A DNA stretch of 64,000 bases. Source: an uncultured Clostridia bacterium (lineage in GTDB: Bacteria; Bacillota; Clostridia; Oscillospirales; Acutalibacteraceae). The notes under the pieces are model-generated. The model was not told the origin of the DNA, did no database searches, and was given only the letters and a program-made list of their open reading frames with translations. A program made the position numbers and the translations under genes. Positions 8,554-18,332 of this stretch are shown piece by piece; the stretch's first letter is position 1, and every line of letters starts with the position of its first letter. Location: the NCBI GenBank assembly GCA_946499275.1, contig CAMMRL010000006.1:1-64000 (forward strand). Direction: 5' to 3'.

Positions 8554-9846
8554 TTATTCCGCCCGGTAAACCAAACGGCCTTCCAGCAGCGTGTACCGCA
8601 CCCGGCCGCGCAGAGTCATCCCCTTGAACGGCGTATTGCGGGATTTCCCGTGAAGCTTCGCCGGGTCGACGTTCCATTCCTCGTCTGGATCGAATAAAAC
8701 AATGTCCGCCGGCGCACCGGGCACCAGCGTCCCCGCAGGGATTCCCAGCAGACGGGCAGGCTCGGTAGACATCAGCCACAACAGGCGGGGCAAGTCGAGC
8801 CGCCCGGTAGCTACCAGCGCGGTGATCCCCGCCGCCAACGAAGTCTCCATCCCAATTGACCCGTTCGGCGCACGCAGAAAATCCGCCTTATCCTCTGGGG
8901 AATGGGGTGCGTGGTCGGTTGCAATGGCGCTGAGCGTGCCGTCGCAGAGCCCTTCAATCACCGCTTCCCGGTCGTCCTGTGTACGCAGCGGCGGGTTCAT
9001 GCGGTAATCCGCATCCCGGCCGCGAAGCGTCTCCTCGGTCAGCAGGAAGTAGTGCGGGGCCGTCTCCCCCGTCACCGGGGCGCCCCGCCGCCGCGCATCC
9101 CGCAAAAGCGCGACGCTTCCTCGGGTGCTCACATGGCAGATATGCACCGGCAAACCGGTCGCCGCGGCGATGGCAATCTCCCGCGCGGTGGCCACGTCCT
9201 CCGCCCCACGGTGGATGCCGGGGACCTGGAGCGCATGGGAAACCTCCCCTTCGTTCATAATCCCGCCGCGGGTTAGGGAAAAGTCCTCGCAGTGGGACAG
9301 CACCGGCATGGACAGCGCTGCGGCTGCTTTCATAGCATCCATCATCTGCCCGGCGGTCGGCACCGGCCGGCCGTCGTCCGACACCGCGATCGCCCCCGCT
9401 GCTTTGAGGGCGGCAAAGTCATTCAGCTTTTCCCCGCCCAATGACGCAGTAACGGCGGCCACCGGATATACATGAGCTTTGGCGGAAGCCGCCCTTTTCA
9501 CGATATCTCCGATAACCGCCGGATTGTCCAGCACCGGCGATGTATTGGGCATACACGCCAATGAGGTAACGCCGCCTGCCGCCGCAGCGGAACAGCCGGT
9601 CTCTATATCTTCTTTATATGTCTGTCCCGGATCGCGGAGATGGACGTGCATGTCCACCAGGCCGGGAGCACAAACCAGTCCACTGCCGTCCAGCACGTCG
9701 GCGTCGGAAAAATCGGTTTCCGGCGTGAGGGCGGCGATCCGTCCCCCGGAGACAAATACATCTTGACAGGCGTCAATATTCCGGGAAGGATCAATGACCC
9801 GCGCACCGCGTATCCACAGCTTTTTCCCCGCTTGATTTTTTTCCAT
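8554..9846 (-). CDS. pyrC: dihydroorotase
   Basis: 430-aa zinc amidohydrolase that closes carbamoyl aspartate to dihydroorotate. The metal-binding DMHVHLRDPG motif, ACMPNTSPV, the HCED and HICHVSTRGS histidines and the TDHAPHSPEDK loop with the catalytic Asp are all present, so it is the catalytic type I form rather than a PyrX-like dead paralogue. Start: AGGGAGG lies 8 nt before the ATG at 9846; upstream in-frame codons at 9867 and 9855 are badly placed for that site. It is the first gene of the pyr operon, about 110 nt downstream of the predicted transcription start. Confidence 0.95.
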   Translation of the reverse strand: MEKNQAGKKLWIRGARVIDPSRNIDACQDVFVSGGRIAALTPETDFSDADVLDGSGLVCAPGLVDMHVHLRDPGQTYKEDIETGCSAAAAGGVTSLACMPNTSPVLDNPAVIGDIVKRAASAKAHVYPVAAVTASLGGEKLNDFAALKAAGAIAVSDDGRPVPTAGQMMDAMKAAAALSMPVLSHCEDFSLTRGGIMNEGEVSHALQVPGIHRGAEDVATAREIAIAAATGLPVHICHVSTRGSVALLRDARRRGAPVTGETAPHYFLLTEETLRGRDADYRMNPPLRTQDDREAVIEGLCDGTLSAIATDHAPHSPEDKADFLRAPNGSIGMETSLAAGITALVATGRLDLPRLLWLMSTEPARLLGIPAGTLVPGAPADIVLFDPDEEWNVDPAKLHGKSRNTPFKGMTLRGRVRYTLLEGRLVYRAE

Positions 9847-9965
9847 ACCGCGCATCCTCCCTACCATTTTTCATGTTCATTTATCCGCCCGCAAAGCCCG
9901 AAATCTATTCCAGTATACTAGTAGGCAAGCAAAACCGCCTATTTCAAACCCCTGATCAACTATGT

Positions 9966-9995
9966 ATTATAGCATATCCGCTGTATTTCTGGCAA
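9966..9995 (-). promoter_or_regulatory. promoter of the pyrC-pyrD operon
   Basis: On the minus strand TTGCCA (9990-9995) and TATAAT (9966-9971) are 18 nt apart. TGC directly precedes the -10, giving an extended -10 (TGnTATAAT). The implied start is about 9958, leaving a leader of about 110 nt. The leader has a small palindrome around 9913-9920 (AGTATACT), but no convincing PyrR anti-terminator/terminator pair was seen. Confidence 0.7.
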
Positions 9996-10370
9996 CGGTA
10001 ATTCGACGAAATCCACCGATTTGTCGAAAACAGAGAAGCGCTTATCTCCGCCAAGATACTTTCGCCCTCCGGAACGGTTATCCTGCCACAGCATTATTGA
10101 TAGGAAAACATCTTATTTTGTTCATTTTGCTTTTTACGATGCTTTATTTTCGATTAATCCGACAGTTTTCAGAAAGGAAGATCCCTTCAGTATTCCACGG
10201 TTACCCGTAAACTTTCATTCGGCTATTGCCTTTCACCGTACTCTCCGGTGATTCCGATAATCCGTACCCACTTTCCTGCACCAAAACAATCAGTTTCTAT
10301 CATTGCTATATGAATTTTCTTGAGTTTATGTGGTAATAAAGATTTTTTTTGAAATTTTCTCATATTGTTC
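9996..10370. other. gene-free stretch between the divergent pyr and gdhA promoters
   Basis: No coding region with recognisable protein, RNA gene or mobile element is visible. The part from 10040 to 10170 is AT-rich. On the minus strand 10170-10270 holds several short inverted repeats in a row, including CACCG/CGGTG around 10236-10252. This could be a small structured RNA or chance; no known riboswitch consensus was recognised. Confidence 0.4.
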
Positions 10371-10399
10371 TTGCAAAAAAGCCATTTATTCTGTATAAT
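10371..10399 (+). promoter_or_regulatory. promoter of gdhA
   Basis: TTGCAA (10371-10376) and a perfect TATAAT (10394-10399) are separated by exactly 17 nt. The predicted start is near 10406, giving a leader of about 60 nt before the gdhA ATG at 10469. Confidence 0.8.
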
Positions 10400-10414
10400 G
10401 GCAATTGCTGATAG

Positions 10415-11800
<1,386 letters not shown>

Positions 11801-11829
11801 TAACAAACAAGCCTAAAAATTAGAAAAAA

Positions 11830-11864
11830 CCCCTCTCGGTCTCTAACCGAGAGGGGGCTTTTTT
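11830..11864 (+). terminator. gdhA terminator
   Basis: An 11-bp perfect stem (11830-11840 with 11846-11856), 5-nt loop, followed by six T at 11859-11864. It begins 29 nt after the gdhA stop. A run of A before the stem (11824-11829) means it can also work for the converging methyltransferase gene. Confidence 0.92.
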
Positions 11865-11894
11865 CGTTCCCTATGTCCCTTCCCTTATTCCTGC

Positions 11895-13022
11895 TCAACG
11901 GAAATACATATAAAGTTGGCATTTCAGCATGCCGTTGTACAGCTTTCTCCTTTTATCCGCCGGGCGGCCAAACAGGGACTCAAATTCCTCGTGCGGGCTG
12001 ATAATATAATAGCTCCAGCCCTTTTTCGGCAGAAAAACCCGGCCCATTTCCCGATAAAGCCGCTCAGCCGCCTGGACATCCAGCAAGCGTTCGCCATAAG
12101 GAGGATTACAAAGAACAACCCCTTCCTCCCCTTCCGGCCGGAAATCCTGCAGACCCGCCTGTACGGCCGTCATCCTTTCCCCTATGCCCGCCTTCCGGGC
12201 GTTTTCTCTCGTCAGCGCCGCCATTTCCTGGTCGATATCGCCGCCCCAAAGGCGGATAGGGTTATCCCGCCGCTCCATTTCCCTGGCGCGTACACGTTCT
12301 GTTTTCCATAGCTCGGCAGGGACACATTTCCAGGAAGAGGCAGCAAATTCCCTCCGGATCCCCGGCGCAATCCGCATGGCGGACAGAGCCGCTTCAATCA
12401 ACAATGTCCCGGAGCCGCAGCAAGGATCAAACACACGGCCGGCATGACGAACACGGGCCAAGTCCACAATCGCCGCCGCCAGCGTTTCCTTCATCGGCGC
12501 GCCACCGGCGTTCGCCCGGTATCCCCGCTTATGCAGGCCCGGACCACTGGTATCGATCATCAGGGCAGCCTCGTCTTTCATTATGGAAAACTGTACCTGA
12601 TACAGCGCACCGGTTTCTTCAAACCACGAAATGTGATAGCGTACTTTCAGCCGTTCCACAATCGCCTTCTTAATAATCGACTGGCAGTCGGGGACACTGT
12701 GCAGGGCAGAATTCAAGGACCAGCCTTTTACCGGGAACCGGTCAGCCTTGCCGATCCACCTCTCCCAGGGCAGTGCCTTCACCCCTTCGAACAACTCATC
12801 AAAGGTACGCGCCGGGAACTGGCCGACCAGTATCTGGACCCGTTCCGCGTAACGGGAACCGATATTGGCCCGCGCCAGGATTTCCGGCCCGCCGGAAAAA
12901 AACACCCTTCCATTTTGGGCATTGACTTGTTCCGCGTCCATCCGGCGGAGTTCGTCCGCCAAAATGCCCTCCACCCCAAAAAGGCAGGGGGCGCAGTAAT
13001 TCATCGTTTCGATCCGACTCAT
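11895..13022 (-). CDS. THUMP-domain class I SAM-dependent RNA methyltransferase (YpsC/RlmL-like)
   Basis: 375-aa protein with an N-terminal ferredoxin-like/THUMP RNA-binding region (about residues 1-155) and a C-terminal Rossmann methyltransferase. The SAM motif DPCCGSGTLLIEAAL and the NPPYGERL motif, which marks N-methylation of an exocyclic amino group, are clear. Relatives modify guanosines in 23S rRNA or tRNA; the target here is not decidable from sequence. ATG at 13022 overlaps the upstream stop as ATGA, supporting that start over the TTG at 13031; GGAG lies 10 nt upstream. Confidence 0.87.
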   Translation of the reverse strand: MSRIETMNYCAPCLFGVEGILADELRRMDAEQVNAQNGRVFFSGGPEILARANIGSRYAERVQILVGQFPARTFDELFEGVKALPWERWIGKADRFPVKGWSLNSALHSVPDCQSIIKKAIVERLKVRYHISWFEETGALYQVQFSIMKDEAALMIDTSGPGLHKRGYRANAGGAPMKETLAAAIVDLARVRHAGRVFDPCCGSGTLLIEAALSAMRIAPGIRREFAASSWKCVPAELWKTERVRAREMERRDNPIRLWGGDIDQEMAALTRENARKAGIGERMTAVQAGLQDFRPEGEEGVVLCNPPYGERLLDVQAAERLYREMGRVFLPKKGWSYYIISPHEEFESLFGRPADKRRKLYNGMLKCQLYMYFR

Positions 13023-14059
13023 CCTTTCCAATCTCCGTCGCCCAGCGTAAAGGCCATCTCTGCTTCCACTGGTTCCTCACCGGCGCTGCAAAGCATGGCC
13101 GAAAAAACCATCCGATTGTCACCAATATACGAATACCAGCCGATCCCGGCGGCGGCTTCCCCTTCCTCGAGTTCCCGATTGCCGGCAAGATATACGGCCG
13201 CTGTCCGGCTGTCCTTGACCTCCAAGGAAAAGGTGGTTTCCAGATAAGCGGCGAGTTCCTTCTGCTCCTCATCGCTCAGGTGAATCAGACGGCTGGTATC
13301 CAACCAAAGTACATGGGGCGTTTCCGGGGCACCGGTTAACAAGCGGGAAAACGCCTGCTTATACACGGAAAGCCTTCCGCCTTCCTGCGGGAGAGGTTCA
13401 CTGAGCATGGAGGAAAGATTATAATTGTCGGATAAGCCTTCCATCAGCTGTTCGCCGGTTGCTCCCACGGCGTCCGTTTCATTTTTAAACAGGATGTAAA
13501 AAGGCTTTCGCCGGTATTGATACAGGTAAGCTTTTTCCGACCCGGCCACTGCGGTTTCCAATGTAGGGCCAAAACTGTCCAGCAGCTCCCGATAGGTCAT
13601 GTCCGGTTTTACCGCGAGAATATTTTCCGTTTCTACCTCGCCGGTATGGGCGGTTTCCGACACCAGGCGGCCATATAAAAGCCGTATCGTCTCCTCGTTG
13701 TCCCGATCCACGGTGTACTCCTGTCCATTCAGACGCAGCCGGTCGTCCCAGCATTCCCCAAACAAAAAATCCCCGTACATCGTGGACATGGTAAATGTGA
13801 TCCCTTTTCCATCGCTATCCGCCGTTTTTGTGCGCTTCATCGATTCAAACAGGGTAGTCACGGAACTGATGATCGACGGATCCCGGCTGAAAACCGTTTC
13901 CCCCGTTTCCTGATCGGTCGCATACATCACCAAGGGATTCAATTGGTTGATGTCCATCCCAAAATTATTTTCTTTCCCTTCTTCCCCTTTCCGGCATCCG
14001 GTCAGCAGCAGGCCAGAGCCGATAAGCAAAAAGGAAAGGCAGCGCTTCCATACGGACAT
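13019..14059 (-). CDS. hypothetical lipoprotein
   Basis: 346-aa protein with a clear lipoprotein signal: basic MSVWKR, hydrophobic helix, then lipobox LLTGC with Cys about residue 21. The mature part is polar and globular without a motif I recognise; a repeated theme of short beta-like segments is visible. GAGG lies 6 nt before the ATG at 14059, and the lipobox confirms this start although the frame is open to 14122. It is expected on the outer face of the cytoplasmic membrane. It overlaps the RNA methyltransferase gene by 4 nt, so the two form an operon. Function unknown. Confidence 0.75.
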   Translation of the reverse strand: MSVWKRCLSFLLIGSGLLLTGCRKGEEGKENNFGMDINQLNPLVMYATDQETGETVFSRDPSIISSVTTLFESMKRTKTADSDGKGITFTMSTMYGDFLFGECWDDRLRLNGQEYTVDRDNEETIRLLYGRLVSETAHTGEVETENILAVKPDMTYRELLDSFGPTLETAVAGSEKAYLYQYRRKPFYILFKNETDAVGATGEQLMEGLSDNYNLSSMLSEPLPQEGGRLSVYKQAFSRLLTGAPETPHVLWLDTSRLIHLSDEEQKELAAYLETTFSLEVKDSRTAAVYLAGNRELEEGEAAAGIGWYSYIGDNRMVFSAMLCSAGEEPVEAEMAFTLGDGDWKG

Positions 14060-14107
14060 ATAAGACCTCGTTTCTATTCCTGCTGGTGTAGCGGTATATA
14101 CAAGCCG

Positions 14108-14139
14108 CAAAATGCGGGCCATAGCAGTATGGCCCGCAT
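14108..14139 (-). terminator. hpf terminator
   Basis: A 12-bp stem (14112-14123 with 14128-14139) with a GCAG loop, 19 nt after the hpf stop. A short T run follows on the minus strand. Confidence 0.75.
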
Positions 14140-14158
14140 AATACTTTTCATCCGACGG

Positions 14159-14677
14159 TTATGCGTTCGGCTCTAACAAGCCGTAATTGCCGTCCCGGCG
14201 CGCATATACTACATTGATTTCGTTAGTATCCATATTGCGGAACATATAAAACTGATGCCCCAGCATATTCATCTGCAAAATTGCCTCGTCCACATCCATG
14301 GGCTTGACCGGGAATTTTTTGGAACGCACCACACGGTACTCGGATTCCTCCGGCTCGTCCGGCAGAAAATCAGTAAATGCATCGTCCCTCAGCCGTTTTT
14401 CCAGCCGCGTTTTGTTGCGGCGGATCTGGCGGAACAGCACATCCACCAGCTTGTCGACAACTTCAATAGCTTCGGCCGACGCATCTTCCGCGCGGAAAAG
14501 GAGACCGTTGTGACGGATAGTTATTTCAACGCGCTGGAGGTTCCGCTCCTGGGTAACGGTTACCTCTGCCGACGCGTCGGAGTCAAAGAACTTGTCCAGC
14601 TTCGACAGCTTTTTTTCCGTGCGTTCGGTGAACGAATCGGTGATGGGAACTTTTCTTCCGGAAATCGTGGTTTTCAT
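14159..14677 (-). CDS. hpf: ribosome hibernation promoting factor, long form
   Basis: 172-aa protein with two domains: an N-terminal RaiA/HPF S30AE fold (about 1-100, starting MKTTISGRKVPITDSFTERTEKKL-like) that binds in the 30S decoding region, and a C-terminal dimerisation domain (about 115-170, VVRSKKFPVKPMDVDEAI) that joins two ribosomes into inactive 100S particles. The length is that of the long form found in Firmicutes. GGGAG lies 10 nt before the ATG. It stands alone between its own promoter and terminator, fitting growth-phase control. Confidence 0.95.
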   Translation of the reverse strand: MKTTISGRKVPITDSFTERTEKKLSKLDKFFDSDASAEVTVTQERNLQRVEITIRHNGLLFRAEDASAEAIEVVDKLVDVLFRQIRRNKTRLEKRLRDDAFTDFLPDEPEESEYRVVRSKKFPVKPMDVDEAILQMNMLGHQFYMFRNMDTNEINVVYARRDGNYGLLEPNA

Positions 14678-14704
14678 GAAATCAACTCCCTATCTTTCCT
14701 TTGC

Positions 14705-14734
14705 GAAAGGCTCCTCTATTTAGGAGGGGCTTTC
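14705..14734 (-). promoter_or_regulatory. 5'-end hairpin in the hpf leader
   Basis: GAAAG (14705-14709) and CTCCT (14711-14715) pair with CTTTC (14730-14734) and AGGAG (14722-14726). With transcription predicted to begin near 14735, this hairpin would form the very 5' end of the hpf mRNA and could protect it. It lacks a U tract, so it is not a terminator. Confidence 0.5.
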
Positions 14735-14741
14735 TAAGGCT

Positions 14742-14750
14742 ATTATACCA
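14742..14750 (-). promoter_or_regulatory. extended -10 promoter of hpf
   Basis: TATAAT at 14742-14747 preceded by TGG (14748-14750), giving an extended -10. No good -35 is visible 16-18 nt upstream. The region between here and the fumarase gene is AT-rich. Confidence 0.55.
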
Positions 14751-14854
14751 AAAGACCGGAAGAAATAAAAGGTATTTCTATGAATATTTTGTAATTATTC
14801 TTAAAATTGTGATTAAACACACAGAAAACAAATTCCGCCTTTATCGCTATCCCC

Positions 14855-15697
14855 TTACAGCACAATGGAAGCATGGCGGGTGACATGGCATCCGACGTTG
14901 ACCGCCACCGGCAGCCCCGCGATATGAGTGGGATAGGTTTCGATCGCCACATGCAGGGCGGTGGTAAGCCCGCCGAAGCCCTGCGGGCCGATATCCAAAG
15001 CGTTTACCCTTTCAAGCGCTTCCTGTTCCATCTCCCGGTAAAACGCATCGGGATGGGGCGTGTCCAGCGGGCGACACAGCGCCTTTTTTGCCAGCAGCGC
15101 ACAGAGTTCGAAGTCCCCGCCGATCCCGACTCCCAGAATCATGGGGGGGCAGGGGTTGCTTCCCGCCGTACGGGCCGTTTCCACAATAAACGCAAGGATC
15201 TCTTCTTTCCCGGCGGCGGGAGTAAACATCTTCATTTTGCTCATATTTTCGCTGCCAAAGCCTTTGGGGGCTACCGTCAACGTCACCCGGTCCCCTTCCA
15301 CCAGGGTGGTATGCAGGACGGCTGGGGTATTATCCCCGGTATTCATCCGGCGGAGCGGGTCGCCAACTACCGAACAACGCAGCAGCCCCCCGGTATAGCC
15401 TCGGGCAACGCCACGGTCCACCGCCTCGCGGAACAGGCCGCCGGTCAGGTGAACGTCCTGCCCGATCTCGGCAAAGACCACCGCCATGCCCGTATCCTGG
15501 CAGACCGGCAGCTGCAGTTCTTCCGCCGCGTCGATGTTCCTGCGCAGGTCGTTCATGATCTCCTTGGCCAGCGGCTTCGTTTCTTTCTCCCCAGCCGCGC
15601 AGATCGCCGCGCAGACATCCGAAGGCAGCCGGCGATTCGCTTCAATGCACAGATCGCACACCGCGTCTTCAATTCTTTTTATGGATAGCTCTCTCAT
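14855..15697 (-). CDS. class I (Fe-S) fumarate hydratase alpha subunit
   Basis: 280-aa alpha (N-terminal) half of the two-subunit iron-sulfur fumarase/tartrate dehydratase family (TtdA-like), which hydrates fumarate to L-malate. The three cluster cysteines are visible in PVCQDTGMAVVF, SNPCPPMILGVGIGG and the C-terminal VNVGCHVTRHA. AAGGAGG is 10 nt before the ATG at 15697; the TTG two codons earlier is too close. The beta subunit that normally follows is not adjacent: hpf comes next. Whether a beta subunit exists elsewhere, or this works on another hydroxy acid, cannot be told here. Confidence 0.88.
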   Translation of the reverse strand: MRELSIKRIEDAVCDLCIEANRRLPSDVCAAICAAGEKETKPLAKEIMNDLRRNIDAAEELQLPVCQDTGMAVVFAEIGQDVHLTGGLFREAVDRGVARGYTGGLLRCSVVGDPLRRMNTGDNTPAVLHTTLVEGDRVTLTVAPKGFGSENMSKMKMFTPAAGKEEILAFIVETARTAGSNPCPPMILGVGIGGDFELCALLAKKALCRPLDTPHPDAFYREMEQEALERVNALDIGPQGFGGLTTALHVAIETYPTHIAGLPVAVNVGCHVTRHASIVL

Positions 15698-15752
15698 TTT
15701 CAACGATCCTCCTTGCGGAAAACACCTCGTTTAGGCCTTATGAATCCCCGCT

Positions 15753-16907
15753 TCAGCGCACCCGCCGCCCTTCGGCAAAAACGGCGGACGGCTTGGCGGC
15801 AACGGTCAGCGGGTCCTCGTGGAACAATACGAGATCCGCGTCCTTCCCCGGCGCAATCGAACCGACCCGGTCGCTGATCCCGCAGATCACCGCCGGGTTG
15901 ATGGTAATGGCTTTCAGCGCGTCCTCATACGGCAATCCTTCGCGGACCGCCAGCCCGGCGCAGAGCGGCAGGTACTGTTCCGGGATGACCGGATGGTCGG
16001 TGATAATGGCGATTCGGTCTACGCCGGCCTGCTTGAGCAAAGCAGGGTTCGCCGGCGTCAGGTCCCGCAGTTCCGGCTTGGAACGGTCGCACAAAAGCGG
16101 GCCGCAGAGGATCCGCACCCCGTCCTCCGCCATCAGATCCGCCTGCAGATGGGCTTGCGTACCATGTACAATAACGTAATCCAAATCGAATTCCTCTGCG
16201 ATCCGCTGGGCGGTATGGATATCGTCCAAGCGGTGTGCGTGGAAATGGACGGGGAGCTCGCCCCGGATCACCGGCAGCAGCGCTTCGCATTTCGCGTCGT
16301 AATCCGGCTCATCCATCTCTTCGTCTTCCTGCGAACGAAGCTTGTCCTGGTAATACCGCAGCGTGTGGGAAAGCTGTTCCCGGATGATGGCGGCAGTCGC
16401 CATCCGGGTAACCGGCGCCTGGCTTTTACCGTGATAGGTAGTTTTCGGGTTTTCCCCCAGCGCCATTTTCATGGCGACCGGCGCTTTGACGATCATCTCT
16501 TCCATCCGCCGGCCATAGGTCTTGATAGCACAGAGCTGGCCGCCGATGGGATTCGCGCTACCCGGGCCGGTAATCACCGTAGTCACGCCGGCCTCCAGCG
16601 CCTCCTGAAAACAGTGGTCGAGCGGATTGACGGCATCGATCGCCCGCAACTGCGGGGTGGAGGGATCGGTATCCTCGTTTCCGTCGTCCCCTTCAAATCC
16701 CAAGCCGTCCTCCCACATCCCCATATGGGTATGTGCGTCCACAAAGCCGGGCAGAAGGATCCCACCCTGTGCATCCAACGTCTCTTCGCCATTGTCCTGG
16801 GCAGGCATCGCCCCCACGTCGGCAATGCGGCCGTCCCGGATCTGGATAAAGCCGCATTCAATGCAGGGGCCTTCCATGGTATAAATTTTCGCATTACGGA
16901 TAACCAT
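15753..16907 (-). CDS. amidohydrolase family protein (imidazolonepropionase/prolidase-like group)
   Basis: 384-aa metal-dependent amidohydrolase. The N-terminal beta domain is followed by LPGFVDAHTHMGMWEDG, the HxH metal pair; later come HFHAHRLDDI, DYVIVHGTQAH and an ITDHPVIP stretch with a candidate catalytic Asp. The C-terminal end returns to the beta domain (GKDADLVLFHEDP). It belongs to the COG1228-like branch whose members act on varied cyclic amides or dipeptides, so the substrate is unknown. It starts 55 nt upstream of the fumarase alpha gene and is probably co-transcribed with it. Confidence 0.85.
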   Translation of the reverse strand: MVIRNAKIYTMEGPCIECGFIQIRDGRIADVGAMPAQDNGEETLDAQGGILLPGFVDAHTHMGMWEDGLGFEGDDGNEDTDPSTPQLRAIDAVNPLDHCFQEALEAGVTTVITGPGSANPIGGQLCAIKTYGRRMEEMIVKAPVAMKMALGENPKTTYHGKSQAPVTRMATAAIIREQLSHTLRYYQDKLRSQEDEEMDEPDYDAKCEALLPVIRGELPVHFHAHRLDDIHTAQRIAEEFDLDYVIVHGTQAHLQADLMAEDGVRILCGPLLCDRSKPELRDLTPANPALLKQAGVDRIAIITDHPVIPEQYLPLCAGLAVREGLPYEDALKAITINPAVICGISDRVGSIAPGKDADLVLFHEDPLTVAAKPSAVFAEGRRVR

Positions 16908-16955
16908 CGCTTTTCCCTTTCTTATCTTCCGATATTTCTCGCCCTATAACCGGCA

Positions 16956-16985
16956 AACGAAAAGCGGGGGCGAAACGCCCCCGCT
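16956..16985 (-). terminator. terminator of the yab operon
   Basis: A 10-bp perfect GC stem (16963-16972 with 16976-16985), 3-nt loop, then TTTCGTTT on the minus strand. It lies 50 nt after the stop of the S1-domain gene and closes the sporulation/division block. Confidence 0.8.
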
Positions 16986-17034
16986 GCCAAAATTCCATCA
17001 CGCAAGCGCGAATCCGCGCCGAAAGCCGACTTCC

Positions 17035-17460
17035 TCAGCGGGATCCGCGGCGGGAAAAGCCGCCGTGTTTGCCGTCCATCGACCGTTTGAGATCCGATAT
17101 CTTTTCATCGCTGGCCTGCTTGAATTTGGACATCATATCCTCAAAGCTGGCGGGTTCGCTGCGGCTGCTCTGCCACTCAAATCCACCCGGACGGCCGGGA
17201 GACGATGCACGCCGCCGGCCGGCGGCCGGTTCGACCGCCTTTTTCATCGACAAGCTGACCTTTCCGTCTTCGCCAATCGCCAAGATTTTCACCTTGACCG
17301 TCTGGTTTTCCGTGACAAAATCGCGGATCTCCTTTACGTAAGTCGGTGCCACTTCCGAAATATGCACCATCCCGGTTTTGCCGCCCGGAAGCTCCACAAA
17401 CGCTCCGAATTTCGTAATACCCGTGACCTTACCTTCAACTACCGCTCCAACTTCCAGCAT
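17035..17460 (-). CDS. yabR: S1-domain RNA-binding protein (YabR/YugI-like)
   Basis: 141-aa protein with one S1 OB-fold at residues 3-75 (GAVVEGKVTGITKFGAFVEL, GMVHISEV, VKVKILAIGEDGKVSLSMK) and a low-complexity basic Arg/Gly/Ser tail from residue 80 on. The place directly after divIC matches yabR of Bacillus subtilis. Binds RNA, probably ribosome-linked; the exact role is not established. The short leader before it has a ribosome site GGAGG close to the ATG. Confidence 0.9.
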   Translation of the reverse strand: MLEVGAVVEGKVTGITKFGAFVELPGGKTGMVHISEVAPTYVKEIRDFVTENQTVKVKILAIGEDGKVSLSMKKAVEPAAGRRRASSPGRPGGFEWQSSRSEPASFEDMMSKFKQASDEKISDLKRSMDGKHGGFSRRGSR

Positions 17461-17506
17461 ATGTGCTTGTTTTCCTCCTACTTAAATCGATTGATATTTA
17501 GAAAAA

Positions 17507-17779
17507 TTACTTTTCCTTGAAAATCGTTTCACCCGGGCGGGCGTATCCCTGCTCGCGCGCCTTCTGTTCCTGATAATATTCGTAGTTGTCGCTTTGCTTT
17601 TGCAGGTTGTCATTCTCCATTTCCTGCTGACGGATCTGGTCGTCCAGCGCCGCAATTTTATTCTGCCGGTCGGTGATCTCCATCTGCAGCTGCACAAGCA
17701 TGACAACGACGTAAACAGAAAAGGCCACCAAAGCAATCCGGAGGAAAATGCTTTTTTTCTTCCTTTTAACGGCCTTCAT
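17507..17779 (-). CDS. divIC: septum formation initiator DivIC/FtsB-like
   Basis: 90-aa single-pass protein: basic cytoplasmic N terminus (KAVKRKKKS), a transmembrane helix about residues 11-31, and an extracellular heptad coiled coil (about 32-75) ending in ARPGETIF, typical of the DivIC/FtsB family that joins FtsL and FtsQ/DivIB in the divisome. ATG at 17779 is chosen over a TTG at 17809 because AAAGGGA lies upstream and homologues begin there. It overlaps yabQ by 14 nt. Confidence 0.92.
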   Translation of the reverse strand: MKAVKRKKKSIFLRIALVAFSVYVVVMLVQLQMEITDRQNKIAALDDQIRQQEMENDNLQKQSDNYEYYQEQKAREQGYARPGETIFKEK

Positions 17780-18320
17780 CAGCGTCTGATTCCCTTTCCA
17801 TAGCGGCAAGCGGCGTTTTCTGCCTGCCTTTTTTACGATTATACAATAGAGAGGGCGTCCGTTTCAAGCCCTTTTTCAAAAGTTGGAGCGCTTTTTCGCC
17901 AATTTTTCGATAAAACCGGCATACAGCCGCCGCTGGCCGGCGAAACAAGCGGCCAACCAAGCGGAACGGAAAGGAAACCAACCGCCAAAAGCCGTTCCAG
18001 GCCTTTACCACAACAGCGGTCACAACGCCTGCAAAGCGCATGACTACCCGGCCGATGGTAAAATAATAAGCGGAGAATCCCAGCGCTTCTCCAAAAAAGA
18101 GATAAAAACGAAGCCGTCCTTCCATCACAGCAAGGGCAAACAGGAATGTAAAGACTGCCGATGTAAGAAAAAACAGCAGGTCTTGGACAAAAATCCACCG
18201 CTTTCCCGCACGCATAACCAAGCGGGCGACTCGGTATACATCATAATACAGCCCCAGGAGGAATCCCATGCCGCAGGAGAGAAAAAGCTGGTTGAGCTGC
18301 TCCCCGATCGTTATCTCCAC
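17766..18320 (-). CDS. yabQ: spore cortex biosynthesis protein YabQ
   Basis: 184-aa membrane protein with about four helices in the first 115 residues, beginning with the family signature around LFLSCGMGFLLGLYYDVYR (residues 12-30), and a basic cytoplasmic tail. YabQ sits in the outer forespore membrane and is needed for cortex formation. It lies between yabP and divIC as in other spore formers. Confidence 0.93.
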   Translation of the reverse strand: MEITIGEQLNQLFLSCGMGFLLGLYYDVYRVARLVMRAGKRWIFVQDLLFFLTSAVFTFLFALAVMEGRLRFYLFFGEALGFSAYYFTIGRVVMRFAGVVTAVVVKAWNGFWRLVSFPFRLVGRLFRRPAAAVCRFYRKIGEKALQLLKKGLKRTPSLLYNRKKGRQKTPLAAMERESDADEGR

Positions 18321-18332
18321 AGCCCCACCTTC

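Noticed and set aside
9847-9958. PyrR-type attenuator in the pyrC leader
   Set aside because: The leader is only about 110 nt and shows no terminator hairpin with T run nor the PyrR-binding loop pattern.
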